A DNA stretch of 26,155 nt from an uncultured Coriobacteriaceae bacterium (GTDB lineage: Bacteria; Actinomycetota; Coriobacteriia; Coriobacteriales; UMGS124). The stretch covers positions 1-26,155 of the forward strand of contig UQBS01000043.1 of the NCBI GenBank assembly GCA_900539345.1. Reading direction: 5' to 3'. How positions within the stretch are numbered: the first letter of the stretch is position 1; the number at the start of each line of letters is the position of its first letter. Positions 1 through 7,881 of the stretch are shown in pieces. The position numbers and the translations under genes were made by a program. Below the pieces are notes generated by a model, which saw only the letters and a list, made by a program, of their open reading frames with translations, had not been told where the DNA came from and did no database searches.

Positions 1-1
1 A

Positions 2-739
2 GTGACGGCAGTGCTTCTGGTGCGCGGCGCTTCGCTCAACCGCGTTGTCTTTTTTAACTGGATTGCGTACATGCTCCTTTTCTTCGCGGGGGTGCTGGCC
101 ATGGCGGTCGCGCCCGAAGATGCCGCCCGGCTCGGCTCGAACCTTGCCACGAGCGCTCGCGTGGGCTTCACCATGCTGCTCGTGCTCTTCGTCGTGGCCC
201 CCGAGCGCTGGTCAAAGATGGACCTCACCAAGCGAGCGAGCCTCTTCCTGCTTATCCCCGAGGCACTAGCGGCGCTCGTGCGCTACATCGCCGTGCCCGC
301 ACACCTGTCGCAGGCGCAAGGAGGTCAAGCCGCGCTCATGACCTATGGCGGCACGGCGGTCATCTTCATTCTGTCAGCCGCCATCGTCATCATGCTCGGT
401 TTTCTGCTGCTGCGCTCTACGGAAGCGGCCGCCCAAAGCGCAATGCCTATCGACCCCGCAGCCGACCTCACGGCGGCCATCGCCGTGCAGGACACCGTGG
501 AGGGGCTCGTCTCTCATGAGCTCGCCAACCGCTACGGTCTCACCCCACGCGAGGCAGAAGTGGTGCGCTGCGCAAGCCAGGGCCACTCCCTCGAGAAGAC
601 CGCCGAGCTTCTGAGCGTCTCGGTCAACACGGTGCGCACGCACAATCGCTCTGCCTACGCAAAGATGGGCGTCCATTCCCGACAGGAAATCATCGAACTC
701 GCCGCGACTGTGAAGGCAGAACTCGCCGAGAAGCACTAG
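2..739 (+). CDS. LuxR-family membrane regulator, 5' partial
   Basis: The reading frame is open to the left edge, so only the last 245 residues are visible and the real start lies outside. Residues about 15-145 hold several hydrophobic helices (for example around 20-37, 48-64 and 113-137). The last 70 residues form a LuxR/GerE helix-turn-helix with the family pattern LTPREAEV, followed by SVNTVRTHNRSAYAKMGVHS. This architecture, a multi-helix membrane domain fused to a LuxR DNA-binding domain, is common in Eggerthellales, where such genes often sit beside flavoprotein reductases. The flavoprotein gene downstream on the same strand is therefore the likely target, by inference. No phosphoacceptor receiver domain is visible, so it is probably a one-component sensor. 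Confidence 0.9.
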   Translation: MTAVLLVRGASLNRVVFFNWIAYMLLFFAGVLAMAVAPEDAARLGSNLATSARVGFTMLLVLFVVAPERWSKMDLTKRASLFLLIPEALAALVRYIAVPAHLSQAQGGQAALMTYGGTAVIFILSAAIVIMLGFLLLRSTEAAAQSAMPIDPAADLTAAIAVQDTVEGLVSHELANRYGLTPREAEVVRCASQGHSLEKTAELLSVSVNTVRTHNRSAYAKMGVHSRQEIIELAATVKAELAEKH

Positions 740-797
740 TAGTGCGACAAGCGCGAGCCTTCTGCCGCTTCGCCATTACAACCGCATAGGCGGAAGA

Positions 798-992
798 ATG
801 CGCAATTGGCCAGCCGCCCTCGGCCATCGTCTGGGCATGCGCAATTGGCCAGCCGCCCTCGGCCATCGTCTGGGCATGCGCAATTGGCCGGCTGCCTTCA
901 GGCATCGTCCGGACATGCACAATTGGCCGGCTGCGCCCGATTATCATTTGAGCACACGCAACGAGGCGCCTGCGCGTAACCATCGCCCGGGC
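798..992. repeat. 39-bp tandem repeat, five copies
   Basis: Five head-to-tail 39-bp units begin at 798, 837, 876, 915 and 954. The first two are identical, the third and fourth are diverged, and the fifth is strongly degenerate. Each of the first four units carries the palindrome CAATTG followed by GGCC. The unit length is a multiple of three, so the array can be read as a 13-residue peptide repeat (MRNWPAALGHRLG), but that frame has no ribosome binding site. The array lies between the LuxR regulator and the flavoprotein gene, so it may be a cluster of regulator sites; function is inferred only from position. Confidence 0.85.
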
Positions 993-1005
993 GCGTGGCT
1001 TAACC

Positions 1006-1107
1006 CCCCTCGTCTCTCTTTTGTGAGTTGACACAATAACCCCAGGTAAAACCCTTCGTCTCGCCCATGCGATGTGAAACGTGGGCGTGTGGGTTACCTT
1101 TCGTCTC
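1006..1107 (+). promoter_or_regulatory. Candidate upstream region of the flavoprotein gene with three direct repeats
   Basis: The motif CGTCTC, preceded by a pyrimidine run, occurs at 1011, 1057 and 1102, a spacing of 46 and 45 bp. A perfect -35-like TTGACA lies at 1028-1033, but no good -10 hexamer sits 16-18 bp after it, which fits an activator-dependent promoter or no promoter at all. The stretch 740-1225 has no convincing gene. Confidence 0.3.
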
Positions 1108-1225
1108 GTCGAGCCGGACGCAAGCCCGGCATTACGCGCCCCTACCGGCGGCGAGCGTGCCAGGCATACTGCATGCCGAGTGCGCACACCGCCGGGCGGG
1201 GCCATTCGAAGAGAAAGGTTGACCG

Positions 1226-2887
1226 ATGGAGATGAACCGCAGGAGCTTCCTCAAGACCGCCGGCGCAGCCGGTGTCGCCAGCGCCGCCCTGAGCAGCGTC
1301 GCACTGGCCGACGAGGCAATCGCCGAAGTCGAGTACCCCAAGGGCGCATGCGCTTCTGACTACGAGTGCTCCCCCGTTGAGGTTGCCCCCATCACCGAGT
1401 TCGCCGCTGAGTACACCTATGACGTCGTCGTGGTCGGCGGCGGCACCGGCGGCGTGCCTGCGGCCCTGACCGCCATCGAGGAGGGCGCCACGGCCTGCGT
1501 GCTCCAGAAGGAGTCCGTCTGCATCTCCCAGGGCGCCAACGAGAGCGGCGTCGAGCTCGAGATGAGCGACCCCCAGGGCATCAAGAACTACATCCGCGGC
1601 TACATGGAAAGCGTCGACTGGCGCGCCGACCGCGGCCTGGTGGAGTACTACACCTACCACTCCGGCGAAACCATGCGCTGGCTGCGTCTTCGCGCCGAGG
1701 AAGCCGGCAACCCGCCCGCAAACGTCTCCACCGAGGAAGACGTGTACGAGGACGGCACCAAGTCGGTCCGTCACGAGTGGAACTACGGCCCCAAGCCCCA
1801 GTGCAACCTTGAACTCATCATGGCCCTGGCCAACCTGGCCGAGGAGCGCGGCGTCGACTTCTACTACGAGACCCCCGGCGTCCAGCTCATCCAGGGCGAG
1901 GACGGCACCGTGACCGGCGTCGTGGGCAAGAACGCCGCCGGCGAGTACATCAAGTTCAACGCCACCATGGGCGTCATCCTCTCCACCGGTGACTACCAGA
2001 ACAACGAGAGCCTCGTCGAGCGCTACTGCCCCGACATCCTGGGCTTCGACCGCAAGCAGTTCGGCAAGACGGGCGACGGCATCCTCATGGCCATGCAGCT
2101 CGGCGCCGGCATGGTGCAGACCGGTCACTGCCATATGATGCACGACTTCGACTCGGGCCCCATGGCTTCCGTGCCCTTCATGGCCGTGAACATGGACGGC
2201 AACCGCTTCATGAACGAGGACATGCCTTTCACCATGATCAACGTTCAGATGCGCGACCAGCCCAAGCCCGGCTGGTTCGTCCAGATTTACGACGGCAACT
2301 ACGAGACCACCGTTCCCGAGATGGGCTTCAAGGCCACTCCCGCCGACGCCGTCCAGAAGTGGATGCCCGAGGTCGAGATGGACCGCTCCGTCGCTTCCGG
2401 CAACAAGGTCATCGAGGGCCTCGTCGACCTGTACTGCGCCGACACCCTCGAGGAGCTCGCCGAGAAGATCGAGGTTCCCGCCGACGCCCTGATTGCCAGC
2501 GTGGAGCGCTACAACGAGCTCGTCGACGCCGGCTTCGACGAGGACTTCGGCAAGAACCCGCAGTACCTCAAGAAGATCGAGCAGGCTCCGTTCTGGGGCG
2601 CCCGCAAGCACATTCGCGTCTCCGCCCTGTGCGCCGGCATGACCGTCAACGAGAACTACCAGGTCATCACCACCGAGGGCGAGGTCATTCCTCACCTGTG
2701 GGCCACGGGCTTCGGCGCAGGCCAGCTCTGCGGCGCACCCGACTGGTCGATGTATCAGTCCGGCATGAGCGCCGGCCACTGCTTCACGTCCGGCCGCTAC
2801 ACCGCCATCCAGGCCGTGACCGGCGGCTTGGAGCCCTCCAAGCCCGTCATGTGGGAGGACATCGCCGACCTCGTGCCGGAGCAGTAA
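1226..2887 (+). CDS. Tat-exported FAD-dependent fumarate-reductase-like flavoprotein
   Basis: This 553-residue protein starts at ATG 1226, seven bases after GAGAAAGG. Residues 1-29 are a twin-arginine signal (NRRSFLKTAGAAG, then a hydrophobic stretch and an Ala-rich cleavage area), so it is expected outside the membrane. A Rossmann FAD motif YDVVVVGGGTGG lies at about 65-76, and the C-terminus has the family's second FAD contact region (LWATGFGAGQLCGAP). It belongs to the FAD_binding_2 / fumarate reductase flavoprotein superfamily. No haem CxxCH motif or FMN-binding domain is present, so electrons must come from a separate partner. Eggerthellales carry many such reductases with different acceptors (known for the group), so the substrate cannot be named. 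Codons are strongly GC-ending and biased, suggesting high expression. A near-perfect hairpin follows the stop codon. Confidence 0.88.
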   Translation: MEMNRRSFLKTAGAAGVASAALSSVALADEAIAEVEYPKGACASDYECSPVEVAPITEFAAEYTYDVVVVGGGTGGVPAALTAIEEGATACVLQKESVCISQGANESGVELEMSDPQGIKNYIRGYMESVDWRADRGLVEYYTYHSGETMRWLRLRAEEAGNPPANVSTEEDVYEDGTKSVRHEWNYGPKPQCNLELIMALANLAEERGVDFYYETPGVQLIQGEDGTVTGVVGKNAAGEYIKFNATMGVILSTGDYQNNESLVERYCPDILGFDRKQFGKTGDGILMAMQLGAGMVQTGHCHMMHDFDSGPMASVPFMAVNMDGNRFMNEDMPFTMINVQMRDQPKPGWFVQIYDGNYETTVPEMGFKATPADAVQKWMPEVEMDRSVASGNKVIEGLVDLYCADTLEELAEKIEVPADALIASVERYNELVDAGFDEDFGKNPQYLKKIEQAPFWGARKHIRVSALCAGMTVNENYQVITTEGEVIPHLWATGFGAGQLCGAPDWSMYQSGMSAGHCFTSGRYTAIQAVTGGLEPSKPVMWEDIADLVPEQ

Positions 2888-2917
2888 GGAACAAGCGGCG
2901 CCAGCAAGCAGCTACAA

Positions 2918-2969
2918 ACAACAAGCGCGGGCGGGACGTCTTCGATTGCGTCCCGCCCGCGCTTGTTGT
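2918..2969 (+). terminator. Strong hairpin terminator after the flavoprotein gene
   Basis: A perfect 21-bp inverted repeat (2918-2938 and 2949-2969) surrounds a 10-base loop. It begins 31 bases after the flavoprotein stop. There is no long T run after the stem, so termination may depend on the very stable stem or on other factors. The remaining bases to 3180 show no gene. Confidence 0.75.
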
Positions 2970-3180
2970 AACAACTCAGGAGGTCAAAAGCGGGCAACAC
3001 GCCGCCGCCAGCTCCGTCGGCCGCCGAGTCTCACGCCAGCGCGACCCCTGCGAGAAAACCCTTGGCCTACGTCTGACAGCAAACCGGGCCGCGCGTCCGT
3101 ATGAGCATTCCGCACCGAGGTAACCGGGCCTTCTCCCATGCCCAAATCAAGCCGCGCGCCTGCGTGAACCCTCGGCCTCC

Positions 3181-4440
3181 CTACCCCTCCACGTCAATCG
3201 TGAGGAGCTTCTCCACGATGGCTTGGACCTTGGCGAGGTCGCCGGGCAGGACGTGCTCGTTGGTGGAGTGGGCGTCGCGCATGCCGTTGGCGATGACGAT
3301 ACCCGGGATGCCATAGGCAACCGAGACGTTGTTGTCGCTGCCGCCGAACGTGGGCTTGCCCACGGCTGCCATGCCGAGGCTCTCGCAGGCACGCTCGAAC
3401 AGGCGCACGGGGGCGGAGTCCCCGCCCATGCAGTAGGCATGGCACGCCTCGCTCACCTGAATGGTCACCTCGCCGCCCAGCTCCTGCGCCGCGCGCTCAA
3501 AGATGTCGCGCACGACCTGGGTCTGATGCACCGCCTTGGCATGGTCGTAGCTGCGGACCTCGCCGCGGATAACCACGTCGCTCGGCACGATGTTCGTGCC
3601 GCGACCGCCGGAGATAATGCCCATGTTGCACGTGGTGTCATCGCCGATGCGACCGCATTGCACCTGGTCAATGGCGTGAGCAGCAATCTTGATGGCATTG
3701 ACGCCACGCTCAGGATAAAAACCGGCGTGGGCGGAGCGGCCGATGACCTCGATGGTGAGGTAGAGAATCGTGGGGGCCTGGTAGGCATACTCGTTGGGGT
3801 CGGCCGAATAGTCGAGCGTGAACGCGACGGGGGCCTTGGACTGCGAGAAGTCGAACGCACGAGCGCCAACGTTACCGACTTCCTCGGCCACCATGCAGGC
3901 GAGCTCGACGGGGCGGTGCGGGATGCCAGCCTGCTGCAGGTGGTCGACCGCCGCCATGACGCAGGCGATACCAGCGAGGTCGTCGGCGCCCAGGACCGTG
4001 TCACCCAAGCTCGTAATCATGCCGTTGGCGTGGACCTTCGCATGCTTGGAGAAAGCGGGCTGCACCGTATCCATGTGCGTGATGAACAGGACGGGCTCGC
4101 CCACACCAGGAAGCGTCGCGAAAAGGTTGCCGCAGTCGCTGCCCGTATGCACAAGACGCACCAGGTCAGAGGCGCTGTCCATAAGGCGGCCGAAACGACG
4201 CGTAGAGGTAATCGAGGTCACCATGCCGTCGTTCTTGCCGCTCGTGGCGTCCTCTACAACGTTGAAGCCCAGGTCCTCAAGGCGCTTGCGCACCTCGGCG
4301 GCCATCTCGTGCTCGTGAAACGAGGGCGAGTCAATCTCAACCAGCTCGCAGAAAATGCGCTCAACCTGCGAAAGCTCGTAGCCCGGAGCCACCTGGTAGC
4401 CCATCTGTCGAGACTGCCCCGCCTGTGCCTGCGCGTCCAT
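3181..4440 (-). CDS. M20-family metallopeptidase, peptidase-T-like
   Basis: I choose ATG at 4440 (419 residues) because GGGAG lies seven bases upstream; the frame stays open to 4491 but without a ribosome binding site. The protein is a cytosolic di-zinc aminopeptidase of the M20 family. Visible metal-site motifs are THMDT (about 121-125), GADDLAG (151-157), AEEVGN (185-190), LDYSADP (209-215) and the C-terminal AHSTNEH (390-396). A dimerisation-domain motif GRSAHAGFYPERG lies at 234-246. Length and motif order fit the PepT / PepT-like group, which trims N-terminal residues from tripeptides, although a dipeptidase or amidohydrolase role cannot be excluded. It is transcribed alone, convergent with the flavoprotein gene and downstream of the riboflavin operon terminator. 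Confidence 0.88.
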   Translation of the reverse strand: MDAQAQAGQSRQMGYQVAPGYELSQVERIFCELVEIDSPSFHEHEMAAEVRKRLEDLGFNVVEDATSGKNDGMVTSITSTRRFGRLMDSASDLVRLVHTGSDCGNLFATLPGVGEPVLFITHMDTVQPAFSKHAKVHANGMITSLGDTVLGADDLAGIACVMAAVDHLQQAGIPHRPVELACMVAEEVGNVGARAFDFSQSKAPVAFTLDYSADPNEYAYQAPTILYLTIEVIGRSAHAGFYPERGVNAIKIAAHAIDQVQCGRIGDDTTCNMGIISGGRGTNIVPSDVVIRGEVRSYDHAKAVHQTQVVRDIFERAAQELGGEVTIQVSEACHAYCMGGDSAPVRLFERACESLGMAAVGKPTFGGSDNNVSVAYGIPGIVIANGMRDAHSTNEHVLPGDLAKVQAIVEKLLTIDVEG

Positions 4441-4587
4441 TCTATCGCTCCCGTGTCTTTCCCCTTGCCCGGGCACGCGGTCCGGGCGCATCTAATATAT
4501 ATGTTGGGATGGTACACGAGACTGCGCACAAGCAGACGAAGTGCACAGGACAACCACCGTATACGCCAGGTCGCCAGGCAGAGCGGC
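4441..4587 (-). promoter_or_regulatory. Leader of the M20 peptidase gene with a -10-like box
   Basis: On the minus strand the hexamer TATATT (4494-4499) lies about 54 bases before the chosen start. No matching -35 is clear. Nothing else was recognised here. Confidence 0.25.
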
Positions 4588-4627
4588 AAAAACCCAGGCG
4601 TGGACGGCACTGCGCCCACGCCTGGGT
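4588..4627 (-). terminator. Rho-independent terminator of the riboflavin operon
   Basis: A perfect 12-bp inverted repeat (4592-4603 and 4616-4627) is followed on the minus strand by five T residues (4592-4588). It lies about 190 bases after the ribH stop. The bases between it and ribH (4628-4819) contain no gene; a short inverted pair (CATTGGCCG at 4712-4720 and CGGCCAATG at 4767-4775) is the only structure seen. Confidence 0.8.
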
Positions 4628-4819
4628 AAGACCAAACATCTATGGGATATACGCCGTGACCGGAATGGACGGCACGACCGCACCCAGGTAGGACATACGC
4701 AGGGCGCCGTGCATTGGCCGACATCGTTTCGACGGCATCCACGCTCAGGTGAGACAAACCGCTATGCGGCCAATGAATGGCCGTGCCTCGCGACCGCACC
4801 CACACTCGAACGGCAGGTG

Positions 4820-5287
4820 TTAGATCTGCCTCAGCAGGTTGACGAGCTCGATGGCACCCGTGGCGCACTCGTAGCCCTTGTTGCCCACCTTGGCACCGGC
4901 ACGGTCGATGGCCTGCTCGAGGTTCTCGGTGGTGATGACACCGAACATCACGGGCACGCCGGACTTGAGCGACGTCTGCGCCACACCCTTGGCCACTTCG
5001 TTGCACACGAGCTCATAGTGCGAGGTGGCGCCACGAATAACGCAACCCAGCGCGATGACGGCGTCGTACTTGCCGCTCTCAGCCATCTTCTGCGCCACGA
5101 GCGGAATCTCGAACGCGCCGGGCACCCATGCCACGTTCACGTCCTCATCCGGCACCCCGTGACGATGCAGACCGTCAAGCGCACCAGAGAGCAGCTTGTT
5201 CACGATAAACTCGTTGAACCTGCTCGCCACAATGCCAACCTTGATGCCCTCGTTAACAACGTTACCCTCAATAACCTTAACCGCCAT
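4820..5287 (-). CDS. ribH: 6,7-dimethyl-8-ribityllumazine synthase
   Basis: This cytosolic enzyme condenses 5-amino-6-ribitylamino-uracil with 3,4-dihydroxy-2-butanone 4-phosphate, the penultimate riboflavin step. It has 155 residues, the usual length. Family motifs seen are ASRFNEF (substrate binding), WVPGAFEIPL, ALGCVIRGATSHYELV with the catalytic His, and GVITTENLEQA. The start ATG is preceded by AAAGGAG at normal spacing. It is the last gene of the riboflavin cluster but stands 529 bp from ribBA, so it may also have its own promoter. Confidence 0.97.
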   Translation of the reverse strand: MAVKVIEGNVVNEGIKVGIVASRFNEFIVNKLLSGALDGLHRHGVPDEDVNVAWVPGAFEIPLVAQKMAESGKYDAVIALGCVIRGATSHYELVCNEVAKGVAQTSLKSGVPVMFGVITTENLEQAIDRAGAKVGNKGYECATGAIELVNLLRQI

Positions 5288-5320
5288 GATGACTCCTTTT
5301 TCTCAATGTCAATCAATCCA

Positions 5321-5343
5321 CTTATAGTTAACCAAGCGTTCCA
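5321..5343 (-). promoter_or_regulatory. Possible ribH promoter
   Basis: On the minus strand a -10-like TATAAG (5321-5326) is preceded by 16 bases and a -35-like TTTGTT (5343-5348 vicinity). It lies about 35 bases before the ribH start. This AT-rich patch contrasts with the GC-rich repeats farther upstream. An internal promoter would make sense given the 529-bp gap. Confidence 0.35.
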
Positions 5344-5386
5344 ACAAACACCCTGTATAAACAGGAGCCTTGTTCATCGCATGCGG

Positions 5387-5479
5387 GCAAGGACTTTGTT
5401 CAGCGCGAGTTCCGCAGCTGGTTGTGGCCTGTTGCCACAACCAGCGAGGACTGTCTGAGCGAGGAACAAAGTTCCTTGC
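5387..5479. repeat. Structured palindromic repeat, copy 1
   Basis: An outer stem pairs 5387-5401 with 5464-5479 (15 bp, one bulged base). An apical stem pairs 5417-5427 with 5435-5445 (11 bp, perfect, 7-base loop). Between the stems lie conserved strands, AGTTCCGCAG on the left and GAGGACTGTCTGAGC on the right. Copy 2 (5711-5804) has the same architecture and the same core with different stem sequences. Which strand is read, if any, is unknown; the flanking genes are on the minus strand. Confidence 0.75.
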
Positions 5480-5495
5480 TCCGGCCTCCCGCTCT

Positions 5496-5710
5496 TAACG
5501 CGCCGCCGGGCGGTTCGCGGGCAGCCCGTGTCGGCTCGCGGGCCCCGACCCTCGTCCCCCGCGCAAGCGCGCCCTGCCCTTAACGTGCCCCTAGACGCCC
5601 CGCGCGATCGGCTGTTCAGCGCGCGTGGGCAGGGGTCTTTGTTCAGCGCGAGTTCCTCCCGGCCCTTTACGCGCCGCCGGACGGTTCACGATCGGCCGTT
5701 CAGCGCGCGT
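5496..5710. repeat. Diverged tandem repeat of about 85 bp with a collapsed copy of the structured element
   Basis: The phrase ACGCGCCGCCGG-CGGTTC occurs near 5498 and 5668, with a degenerate version near 5582, giving steps of about 85 bp. GATCGGCYGTTCAGCGCGCG occurs at 5606 and 5690, 84 bp apart. At 5632-5656 the left arm and core of the structured repeat (TTTGTTCAGCGCGAGTTCC) reappear without the hairpin or right arm. No coding potential was recognised in this GC-rich stretch. Confidence 0.6.
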
Positions 5711-5804
5711 GGCCTTGGGCTTTGTCCCGCGCGCAGTTCCGCAGTGCTCCGACGCAGTCGGAGCGGTACGAGGACTGTTTGAGCACGGGGCAAAGCCCAA
5801 GGCC
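5711..5804. repeat. Structured palindromic repeat, copy 2
   Basis: An outer stem pairs 5711-5728 with 5787-5804 (18 bp with one G-T pair). An apical stem pairs 5746-5753 with 5757-5764 (8 bp, 3-base loop). The core strands CAGTTCCGCAG and CGAGGACTGTTTGAGC match copy 1, while both stems differ in sequence yet stay paired. It ends 12 bases from the ribBA stop codon, so in the operon transcript it would lie directly 3' of ribBA. Confidence 0.75.
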
Positions 5805-5816
5805 CGACCACGCTCG

Positions 5817-7034
5817 CTACGCCGACAGTGCCGTCTCAAAGATGTGGCCCATCTTGCTCGCCTTCACCTCGAGGTAATGGCGGTCGCACTCGTGGGCGTG
5901 GATCTCGATCGGCACGCGCTCGACAATCTCCAGGCCAAAGTCGCCCAGGCCGTAGATCTTGCTGGGGTTGTTGGTGAGCAGACGGATGCTCTTGCAACCC
6001 AGGCTGCGCAGAATCTGCGCACCACTCCAGTATTCGCGCAGGTCAGGGGCGAAGCCGAGGGCCTCGTTGGCCTCGACGGTGTCCATGCCCTCCTCCTGCA
6101 GGCGATACGCCTTGAGCTTGTTGATGAGGCCGATGCCGCGGCCCTCCTGGCGCATGTAGAGGATGACGCCGCGGCCCTCCTTCTCGATCTGAGCCATGGC
6201 GCGGTGGAGCTGGTCGCCGCAGTCGCAGCGCCTGGAGCCGAAGACGTCGCCGGTGAGGCACTCGGAGTGCACGCGCACGAGCACATCGCGGCCGTCGCCA
6301 ATCTCACCCTTCACGAGGGCAACGTGCTCCTCGCCAGTGATGTCGTTCACGAAGCCGTGGATGGTGAACTCGCCGTAGTCGGTGGGGAGCTTGGCCACGG
6401 CCTCCTCGCGCATGTGGTTGTCATGCACGCGGCAGTAGTCCTGGAGCTGCTTGATGCTCACGAAGACGACGCCGAGCTTCTTGGCAAGGGCGGCCAGCTC
6501 GGTGGTGCGCATCATCGTGCCGTCCTCGCGCATGATCTCGCAGCACAGGCCGCACTGCTTCATGCCGGCGTGGCGCAGCAGGTCGACGGTGGCCTCGGTG
6601 TGGCCGTTGCGCTGCAGCACGCCGCCGGGACGGGCGATGAGCGGGAACATGTGGCCGGGCCTGCGGAAATCCTCGGGGCGCGAGCCCTCCTCCACGACCT
6701 TGCGGGCAGTGTAGCCGCGCTCGGCCGCGCTGATACCAGTCGTGGTGTCAACGTGGTCGATCGACACGGTGAAGGCGGTCTCGTGGTTGTCGGTGTTGTT
6801 GGTCACCATGGGGTCAAGCTGCAGACGGGCAGCGATCTCGGCGCTCATCGGCATGCAGATGAGGCCCTTGGCCTGGCTCGCCATGAGGTTGACGTTGGCC
6901 TGCGTGGCGTACTGTGCGGCGCAGATGAGGTCACCCTCGTTCTCGCGGTCGGGGTCGTCGACCACCATGATGCAGTGGCCCATCTGAAGCTCGGCGATTG
7001 CCTCTTCAATGGTGTTCATCTCGATGTCTGCCAT
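5817..7034 (-). CDS. ribBA: Bifunctional DHBP synthase / GTP cyclohydrolase II
   Basis: This 405-residue cytosolic protein feeds both branches of riboflavin synthesis. Residues about 1-205 are 3,4-dihydroxy-2-butanone 4-phosphate synthase, with DDPDRENEGDL near the N-terminus and HTEATVDLLRHAG around 150. Residues about 206-405 are GTP cyclohydrolase II, with the zinc-binding pattern C..DVFGSRRCDCG and the catalytic RQEGRGIGL. Length equals the usual fused form and no key motif is missing, so both activities are expected. The start is preceded by AAGGACAAGG. It lies 120 bp after ribE. Confidence 0.97.
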   Translation of the reverse strand: MADIEMNTIEEAIAELQMGHCIMVVDDPDRENEGDLICAAQYATQANVNLMASQAKGLICMPMSAEIAARLQLDPMVTNNTDNHETAFTVSIDHVDTTTGISAAERGYTARKVVEEGSRPEDFRRPGHMFPLIARPGGVLQRNGHTEATVDLLRHAGMKQCGLCCEIMREDGTMMRTTELAALAKKLGVVFVSIKQLQDYCRVHDNHMREEAVAKLPTDYGEFTIHGFVNDITGEEHVALVKGEIGDGRDVLVRVHSECLTGDVFGSRRCDCGDQLHRAMAQIEKEGRGVILYMRQEGRGIGLINKLKAYRLQEEGMDTVEANEALGFAPDLREYWSGAQILRSLGCKSIRLLTNNPSKIYGLGDFGLEIVERVPIEIHAHECDRHYLEVKASKMGHIFETALSA

Positions 7035-7154
7035 GGTCCTTGTCCTTTCTTAAAGGGTCAAATAAGCGAAAAAGATACGGGTAGTGCCAGCACGGCGGAT
7101 TTGCCGCGCTCGGGAATGGATATTCTTTTGAGCGGATAACGCGAGTATCAGCTG

Positions 7155-7880
7155 CTAGAAGCCCTGTGCCTCCAGGTAGTCAAACGTGATGCCTCCAGGC
7201 GGGGCGGCGGATAATCGCTCGGCGGGCGCCCCGGAAGCCCCTTGCCCCTGCGCTGCCGCCTTGGGACCGGGGGCCGCGTCGCCCTTACCCAGCGCAATGC
7301 CGAGCAAACGCTGCACATACTTGCCCACCACGTCGTTCTCGAGGTTGACGGCATCGCCGGGGCGCTTGGAGAGCAGCGTGGTCTGCCCGCCCGTGTGCGG
7401 GATGACCGAGACCTCGAAACCGTCGTCGAACAGGCCCGACACCGTGAGGCTGATGCCGTCGATGGCGATGGAGCCCTTCTCGACGATGAGGGCGGCGACG
7501 GAAGGGGCGCAGGAGATGCGCACGCGAACGGCGTTTTGATCCTCGACGCGCGAAGCGACGCGGCCGGTGCCGTCGATATGGCCGCTCACGATGTGGCCGC
7601 CGAACCTGCCGCCCGCCGCCATGGCGCGCTCAAGGTTGACGTGGCTGCCAGGGCGCAGATGCCCCAGGCTGGAGCGGGAAAGCGTCTCGGGCATCACGTC
7701 TGCGGAGAAGCGCCCCTTGCCAAACGAGGTCACGGTGAGGCACACACCGTTCACGGCGATGGAGTCGCCCAGGGCGACGTCTTCCAGGACCTTGCTCGCC
7801 CCAATCGTCAAGCTACCGGCGCGGCCAGCGGGTGGAATGGAGACGACAGTACCGACTTCCTCAACAATGCCTGTGAACAC
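7155..7880 (-). CDS. ribE: Riboflavin synthase, alpha chain
   Basis: The enzyme dismutates two lumazines to riboflavin. I place the start at GTG 7880 because the protein then begins with the family's MFTGIVEEVG; the longer open frame to 8048 overlaps ribD and its extra residues look non-homologous. Two lumazine-binding repeats are visible, the second beginning near GHIVSGHIDGTG, as expected for a head-to-tail duplicated barrel. The protein has 241 residues; about the last 45 (Ala/Gly/Pro-rich linker, then ITFDYLEAQGF) extend beyond the usual end. The start is one base after the ribD stop, so the two are probably translationally coupled. The gene is called ribE here in the Bacillus sense (ribC in E. 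coli). Confidence 0.95.
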   Translation of the reverse strand: MFTGIVEEVGTVVSIPPAGRAGSLTIGASKVLEDVALGDSIAVNGVCLTVTSFGKGRFSADVMPETLSRSSLGHLRPGSHVNLERAMAAGGRFGGHIVSGHIDGTGRVASRVEDQNAVRVRISCAPSVAALIVEKGSIAIDGISLTVSGLFDDGFEVSVIPHTGGQTTLLSKRPGDAVNLENDVVGKYVQRLLGIALGKGDAAPGPKAAAQGQGASGAPAERLSAAPPGGITFDYLEAQGF

Positions 7881-7881
7881 G

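Noticed and set aside
798..992. CRISPR array
   Set aside because: The units are contiguous 39-mers without unique spacers and there are no cas genes.
798..1031. Open frame with a 13-residue repeat peptide
   Set aside because: No ribosome binding site, and the frame is explained by the 39-bp tandem unit being a multiple of three.
1142..2779. Long antisense frame over the flavoprotein gene
   Set aside because: It is a high-GC shadow of a gene with a clear family match, Tat signal and ribosome binding site.
3223..4629. Long plus-strand frame over the M20 peptidase gene
   Set aside because: Composition is that of a shadow frame with no motif, and it lies antisense to intact metal-site motifs.
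5387..5804. Integron attC sites or a transposon end
   Set aside because: No integrase or transposase is near, and the core does not show attC R and L boxes.
5625..7139. Long plus-strand frame over ribBA
   Set aside because: Antisense shadow; ribBA has full-length motifs on the other strand.
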